A DNA stretch of 64,000 bases from Halonotius aquaticus (GTDB lineage: Archaea > Halobacteriota > Halobacteria > Halobacteriales > Haloferacaceae): positions 124,001 to 188,000 of the forward strand of contig NZ_QKNY01000003.1 of assembly GCF_003605575.1 (NCBI RefSeq), given 5' to 3'. This document shows, in pieces, positions 60,583 to 64,000 of the stretch (its first letter is position 1; every line of letters starts with the position of its first letter). A model generated the notes under the pieces. The model saw only the letters and a list, made by a program, of their open reading frames with translations. It was not told the DNA's origin and searched no databases. The translations under genes and the position numbers were made by a program.

Positions 60583-61135
60583 CGGTTCCCACCTGAGAGA
60601 GCAGTTCGCGCGCCGCAGCCCGGAAGGCATCGAGGCTGTCAGTGTTCTCGATTCGGTAGTCGGCGGCATCCATCACGTCGCCCATGCCAAAGCCAAGTTC
60701 GCGCTCGTCGCGTTCACGGAGCGCTTCGAGATCGGTGTCGGTTCCGTCTCGACCCCGCTCGCCGAGTCGCTCCGCACGGAGGTCGAAGGGGGCTTCGATG
60801 CTGACGATCGAAAATTCGTCGCCGAATTGGTCGGTGAAGGCATCGACCTCGACCATCGATCGCAGGCCGTCGACAACGACTGTGTCGGTGTCCTCGTCGG
60901 CCAGATGCTCGCGGATATGTGGCAGCGACTGCTCGGCGATCGCTGCCGGGCCGTGTTCGTCCCGAAGGGCTTTGGCAACCTCACCGTGGGCCTCGGCGGG
61001 GTCGCGCCCGCGGTCACGGCAGGCCTGCCGGATCACATCCCCCATCGTGACGACCGGCACACCCGCGTTGCGGGCCACGTCGGCAAACTCGCCTTTGCCG
61101 CTGCCGGGGAGGCCGACGGTTCCGAGTACGTGCAT
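60572..61135 (-). CDS. UPF0200 (dephospho-CoA-kinase-like) nucleotide-binding protein
   Basis: 187 residues. P-loop GTVGLPGSGKGEFADVA at 4-20, VTMGDVIRQACRDRGRDP, VVVDGLRSMVEVD (Walker B) and RERDERELGFGMGDVMDAADYRIENT. Relates to the P-loop kinase family that includes adenylate and dephospho-CoA kinases; the substrate is not established. It precedes and overlaps the DUF54 gene. Confidence 0.85.
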   Translation of the reverse strand: MHVLGTVGLPGSGKGEFADVARNAGVPVVTMGDVIRQACRDRGRDPAEAHGEVAKALRDEHGPAAIAEQSLPHIREHLADEDTDTVVVDGLRSMVEVDAFTDQFGDEFSIVSIEAPFDLRAERLGERGRDGTDTDLEALRERDERELGFGMGDVMDAADYRIENTDSLDAFRAAARELLSQVGTDDL

Positions 61136-61225
61136 ACTCGCGGTAGCGGACTGCGGGACTTAGGTGTGCTGACTCGCTGTCTCGAACCCAAACGGCTTTT
61201 TACGAACTGGCGTGAGCATCCGATG

Positions 61226-61300
61226 GGGCACATAGCTCAGTCTGGACAGAGCGTCGGACTTCTAATCCGACGGCCGCGGGTTCAAATCCCGTTGTGCCCG
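61226..61300 (+). tRNA. tRNA-Arg (TCT anticodon)
   Basis: 75-nt cloverleaf: acceptor GGGCACA/TGTGCCC with discriminator G, D arm GCTC...GAGC, anticodon stem TCGGA/TCCGA around CTTCTAA (TCT at 61261-61263), T stem GCGGG/CCCGT with TTCAAAT loop. Decodes AGA/AGG Arg codons, which are rare in the host but common in the islet at 6-8.7 kb. CCA not encoded; no intron. Confidence 0.96.
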
Positions 61301-61426
61301 CTGTGAGCCCGCTGCTGCGGTACTCCGGTGCTGTGTTCCTCTTGGCAACGATCGTCGATAGTTCAGAAAGAACAACTGTGTTTCCAAAATAGGTTGATTA
61401 TCACTATTGTTATTCAGTATATCATG

Positions 61427-61439
61427 GACAATCATTGTC
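61427..61439 (+). promoter_or_regulatory. Palindrome GACAAT-C-ATTGTC upstream of the PAS gene
   Basis: A perfect 6-bp inverted repeat around one central base, 88 bp before the ATG at 61528 and just upstream of AAAACTTATTA (TATA-like, about 61451-61461). The rest of 61301-61527 is AT-rich with no gene. A regulator binding site is plausible; the regulator is unknown. Confidence 0.4.
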
Positions 61440-61527
61440 GAAAATGGCGGAAAACTTATTACTCGCAACCGAGTACCACCGGGTGCGGAAGAGGCACTCC
61501 ACACCACACCCCGCTGTCAGCCCCACC

Positions 61528-61926
61528 ATGACCGCAACATCGAATCAGTTTGTGACCCAGTTCGGGCAGCTCTTACACCAGATCGACGACGCCGTCGTCA
61601 AATTCGAGATCGAAGACGGTGAGCCGATGATCGTCGATGCCAACCACGCCTTTCGAGATCTGTTCAGCCCCGACATGAAGCGCGTGATCGGGCTCCCGCT
61701 GAACGATCTCATCGTCCCCGCCGACCACGAAGCCGAAGCCCAGCAGTTCGACGAGCGCACGGCCGACGGCAAATCAAACGTCGCGTTCGTCACCCGCGCG
61801 GCCGCCGACGGCGAGACTACCTTCCTCTACCGTGGCATCCCCTACGGCGACAACCAGGGGTTCGCCATCTACACCGATGTGACCGACAAGGTCGACGATC
61901 ACGAGGAACTGCTGGAACTCTTCTAA
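61528..61926 (+). CDS. Single-domain PAS protein
   Basis: 132 residues from ATG 61528. The PAS fold is seen in VVKFEIEDGEPMIVDANHAFRDLFSPDMKRVIGLPLNDLIVPADH and FLYRGIPYGDNQGFAIYTDVTDKVDDHEEL, the final strand of a PAS/PAC unit. It has no kinase, GAF or output domain, so it must act through a partner. Possible sensor input for an unlinked kinase. A palindrome sits upstream. Confidence 0.8.
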   Translation: MTATSNQFVTQFGQLLHQIDDAVVKFEIEDGEPMIVDANHAFRDLFSPDMKRVIGLPLNDLIVPADHEAEAQQFDERTADGKSNVAFVTRAAADGETTFLYRGIPYGDNQGFAIYTDVTDKVDDHEELLELF

Positions 61927-62020
61927 CGCGGCCGAGCAACTCCCGACTGCGTCGCGTCGGGATTGGTCCGGTATCGTTGCACGCACAACCTACATACGAT
62001 CCCTGTGCGTAGAGACACCC

Positions 62021-63100
62021 ATGTCAACAGAGACACCTGCAGCCGACCACCGGCGACTCGTGATCGCCGGCAGCGGAATCGCCGGCCTGTCAGCGGCGAT
62101 CTACGCCGCACGATCGAACAACGAGCCGCTCGTCTTGGAGGGCGACGAACCCGGCGGCCAGCTCACGCTGACAACCGACGTCGAGAACTATCCGGGCTTC
62201 CCTGAGGGCATCTCCGGACCGGATCTCATCAACGAGATGAAAACCCAAGCAGAAAAGTTCGGTACGGAGATCGAAAACGGCGTCCTCGAAGATGTCACTG
62301 TCGACGGCGAGGGAGCCGACCGCCAGTTCCGGATCACGCTTAGCGACGACACGGTCTATACGGCCGACGCCGTGATCGCCGCCTCCGGAGCGAGCGCGCG
62401 AACGCTCGGGATTCCGGGCGAAGACGAGTTGATGGGGTGGGGACTGTCGACGTGTGCGACCTGTGACGGCGCGTTCTTCCGCGATGAGGAGATCATCGTC
62501 GTCGGCGGTGGCGACGCCGCCATGGAGGAAGCCCACTTCCTCACGAAGTTCGCCTCAACGGTCTACATCGTCCATCGACGCGAGGAGTTCCGCGCGGAGG
62601 ACGTGTGGATCGACCGCGTGATGGAGAAGGTCGACGCCGGCGAAATCGAGATCATGCGCAACACCGAGGTGACCGAACTCCACGGCAGCCAAGAGGACGG
62701 CATCGACCACGTGACGATGGTCTCGAATCCCGAGGGGCACCCGACCGAGAAACTCGACGACCCAGAGACCGAGGAATTCGAGTTCGACGCCGGCGCGGTG
62801 TTTTATGCCATTGGTCACACCCCAAACACCGACTATCTGGACGGCATCGGCGTCGACACCGACGACGATGGCTACCTCATTACCGAGGGTGGTCGCGGCG
62901 GCGGCCAAACCAACACTGGCGTCGACGGGCTGTTTGGTGCGGGCGATGTCGTCGACTTCCACTACCAGCAGGCTGCCACGGCCGCGGGGATGGGCGTGCA
63001 GGCCGCCCTCGATGCCGACGACTACCTCGACGAGTTGGATCGCAAACAGGCCGCCGCAGCGACCGATGCCAGCGCGGCCGCCGCTGAATCGGACGACTAA
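62021..63100 (+). CDS. trxB: Thioredoxin reductase
   Basis: 359-residue flavoprotein that reduces thioredoxin with NADPH. FAD site AGSGIAGLSAAIYAARS (about 16-32), redox pair Cys145 and Cys148 in STCATCDGAFF, NADPH site VVGGGDAAMEEAHFLTKFAS, and second FAD segment TGVDGLFGAGDVVDFHYQQA. The Ala/Asp tail after 335 is a haloarchaeal extension. The CATC (not CAVC) pair is within normal variation. Confidence 0.95.
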   Translation: MSTETPAADHRRLVIAGSGIAGLSAAIYAARSNNEPLVLEGDEPGGQLTLTTDVENYPGFPEGISGPDLINEMKTQAEKFGTEIENGVLEDVTVDGEGADRQFRITLSDDTVYTADAVIAASGASARTLGIPGEDELMGWGLSTCATCDGAFFRDEEIIVVGGGDAAMEEAHFLTKFASTVYIVHRREEFRAEDVWIDRVMEKVDAGEIEIMRNTEVTELHGSQEDGIDHVTMVSNPEGHPTEKLDDPETEEFEFDAGAVFYAIGHTPNTDYLDGIGVDTDDDGYLITEGGRGGGQTNTGVDGLFGAGDVVDFHYQQAATAAGMGVQAALDADDYLDELDRKQAAAATDASAAAAESDD

Positions 63101-63112
63101 GCGAGCAAGCGG

Positions 63113-63934
63113 CTATTCTGCGTCGGCGTTAGTTTCAGTGTTCGACGTGTAGTCAGCGACGATCTCGTCTAAGGCGTCGTGGTGCTGCGTGGAGTGTGGC
63201 GCGGTCAGCGGCGAGACACTGATCTCGCCGTCGGCGACCGCCCGGCGGTCGGTGCCGACCGGGTCGTCGACGCTGTCGCCACGCATGACATCCCAGATGC
63301 CATCCTTGAGTTCGATCTCGCGGCCCCCGTTCTGTTCAGCACCCATCTCATACCGCATCGAGGGACGGGTGACCCGCATCGGGATCGAGCCGGTGACGCC
63401 AGCGTTGTCGCGGAAGGGAACGTTCACGTTGAGGTAGTCGGCAACGTCGAAAACGTCGCTCGTCGTGGCTTGGTCGACGAGATAGGTCGTCGCATCGCGT
63501 GCGGTGGTGAAATCATCCGGCTCCGTCGCCAGCGACGCCCAGTCGTCGCCACCTTCGATATACATCGACACAGAGATCGCGGGGACGCCGAAGAACGCCG
63601 CTTCGACGGCCGCACTAACGGTGCCAGAGCGTCCCAAGACGTAGGCCCCGAGGTTCCCACCTTTGTTGCAGCCCGAAACAACGAGATCAACGTCGGGACA
63701 GATCGAGCCGAGCCCGGCGATCACACAGTCGACCGGGGTGCCATGAATCGCATACCCGTACTCGTGGTCGGCGAACTCGACTACCTCCGAGACCGTTCGA
63801 CCGACCGCGCTCTGGTCGTCAGCCGGCGCGACGGCGACAACGTCGCCCACCGCAGAGAGTCCCTCGTAGAGCGCCCGGAACCCGACGCTGTCGATCCCGT
63901 CGTCGTTGGTCAACAGAATTCGCGGCGCGTCCAT
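63113..63934 (-). CDS. surE: SurE-family nucleotidase (second paralogue)
   Basis: 273 residues from ATG 63934. RILLTNDDGIDSVGFRALYE, DDQSAVGRTV, IHGTPVDCVIAGL, VSGCNKGGNLGAYVLGRSGTVSAAVEAAFF match SurE. Between 127 and 160 the loop YIEGGDDWASLATEPDD differs from the other paralogue. 13 bp separate it from trxB, which converges with it. Nucleoside-monophosphate phosphatase by family. Confidence 0.92.
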   Translation of the reverse strand: MDAPRILLTNDDGIDSVGFRALYEGLSAVGDVVAVAPADDQSAVGRTVSEVVEFADHEYGYAIHGTPVDCVIAGLGSICPDVDLVVSGCNKGGNLGAYVLGRSGTVSAAVEAAFFGVPAISVSMYIEGGDDWASLATEPDDFTTARDATTYLVDQATTSDVFDVADYLNVNVPFRDNAGVTGSIPMRVTRPSMRYEMGAEQNGGREIELKDGIWDVMRGDSVDDPVGTDRRAVADGEISVSPLTAPHSTQHHDALDEIVADYTSNTETNADAE

Positions 63935-64000
63935 ACATCCCGTCACAGCGGCAGCACGAAAAACACTCGGGCGGGGCGAGAGCCACGACACACGCGGTCA

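Noticed and set aside
1-64000. CRISPR array, insertion sequence or transposase
   Set aside because: No regularly spaced direct repeats, no transposase motifs and no flanking terminal repeats were seen in any part of the window.

Overview
The window comes from a halophilic archaeon (class Halobacteria). The proteins are strongly acidic, coding DNA is GC-rich with GC-ending codons (low sixties percent by eye, not computed), many genes overlap by ATGA/TAATG, GTG starts are common, and the marker genes are archaeal: MCM, prefoldin alpha, aIF6, L31e, L39e, L20a/LX, CheF, halocyanin and sensory rhodopsin. The genus cannot be fixed from the sequence alone.

Layout. 1-6.1 kb: end of an unidentified gene (perhaps leuA), a leader region holding a short Val/Ile-rich ORF and two hairpins, then ilvB-ilvN-ilvC-leuC-leuD for branched-chain amino acids. 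6.1-8.8 kb: a sharply AT-rich islet with two divergent genes, one a multi-winged-helix protein and one ending in an RNxxxxH (HEPN / Abi_C-like) domain. With a DoxX gene and a MazF-type toxin/HTH pair (8.8-10 kb) it separates leuD from leuB (10.1 kb). 11.1-13.5 kb: sensory rhodopsin II and its transducer HtrII. 13.7-18 kb: halocyanin, menA-menC, and a sugar-acid dehydratase. 18.2-20.4 kb: a degenerate response-regulator protein, the initiator tRNA-Met and a small gene. 20.6-32.9 kb: DoxX, CheF, two helicases, a site-2 protease, phosphate and CNNM transporters and several microproteins. 32.9-37.2 kb: mcm, a truncated thioredoxin-reductase-like flavoprotein and coaBC. 37.4-45.9 kb: a nine-gene Mrp/Mnh cation/proton antiporter operon with three large antiporter subunits. 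45.9-49 kb: hisD, an A-type Fe-S carrier and an AglJ-like glycosyltransferase. 49.2-56.3 kb: a translation/secretion block rpl39e-rpl31e-tif6-rplX-pfdA-ftsY and ffh, interrupted by a lipoprotein and a secreted subtilase on the other strand. 56.4-64 kb: two surE paralogues, YjbQ, a nucleoside-recognition membrane protein, GNAT, small proteins, UPF0200/DUF54, tRNA-Arg(TCT), a PAS protein and trxB.

Most genes are ordinary haloarchaeal housekeeping. The best candidate for an undescribed system is the two-gene islet at 6.1-8.7 kb: a putative sensor with tandem winged helices opposite a putative HEPN-type RNase effector, horizontally acquired into the leu operon. The second is the ilv leader, whose arrangement looks like attenuation. 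Functions are inferred from remembered family motifs; no database search was run.
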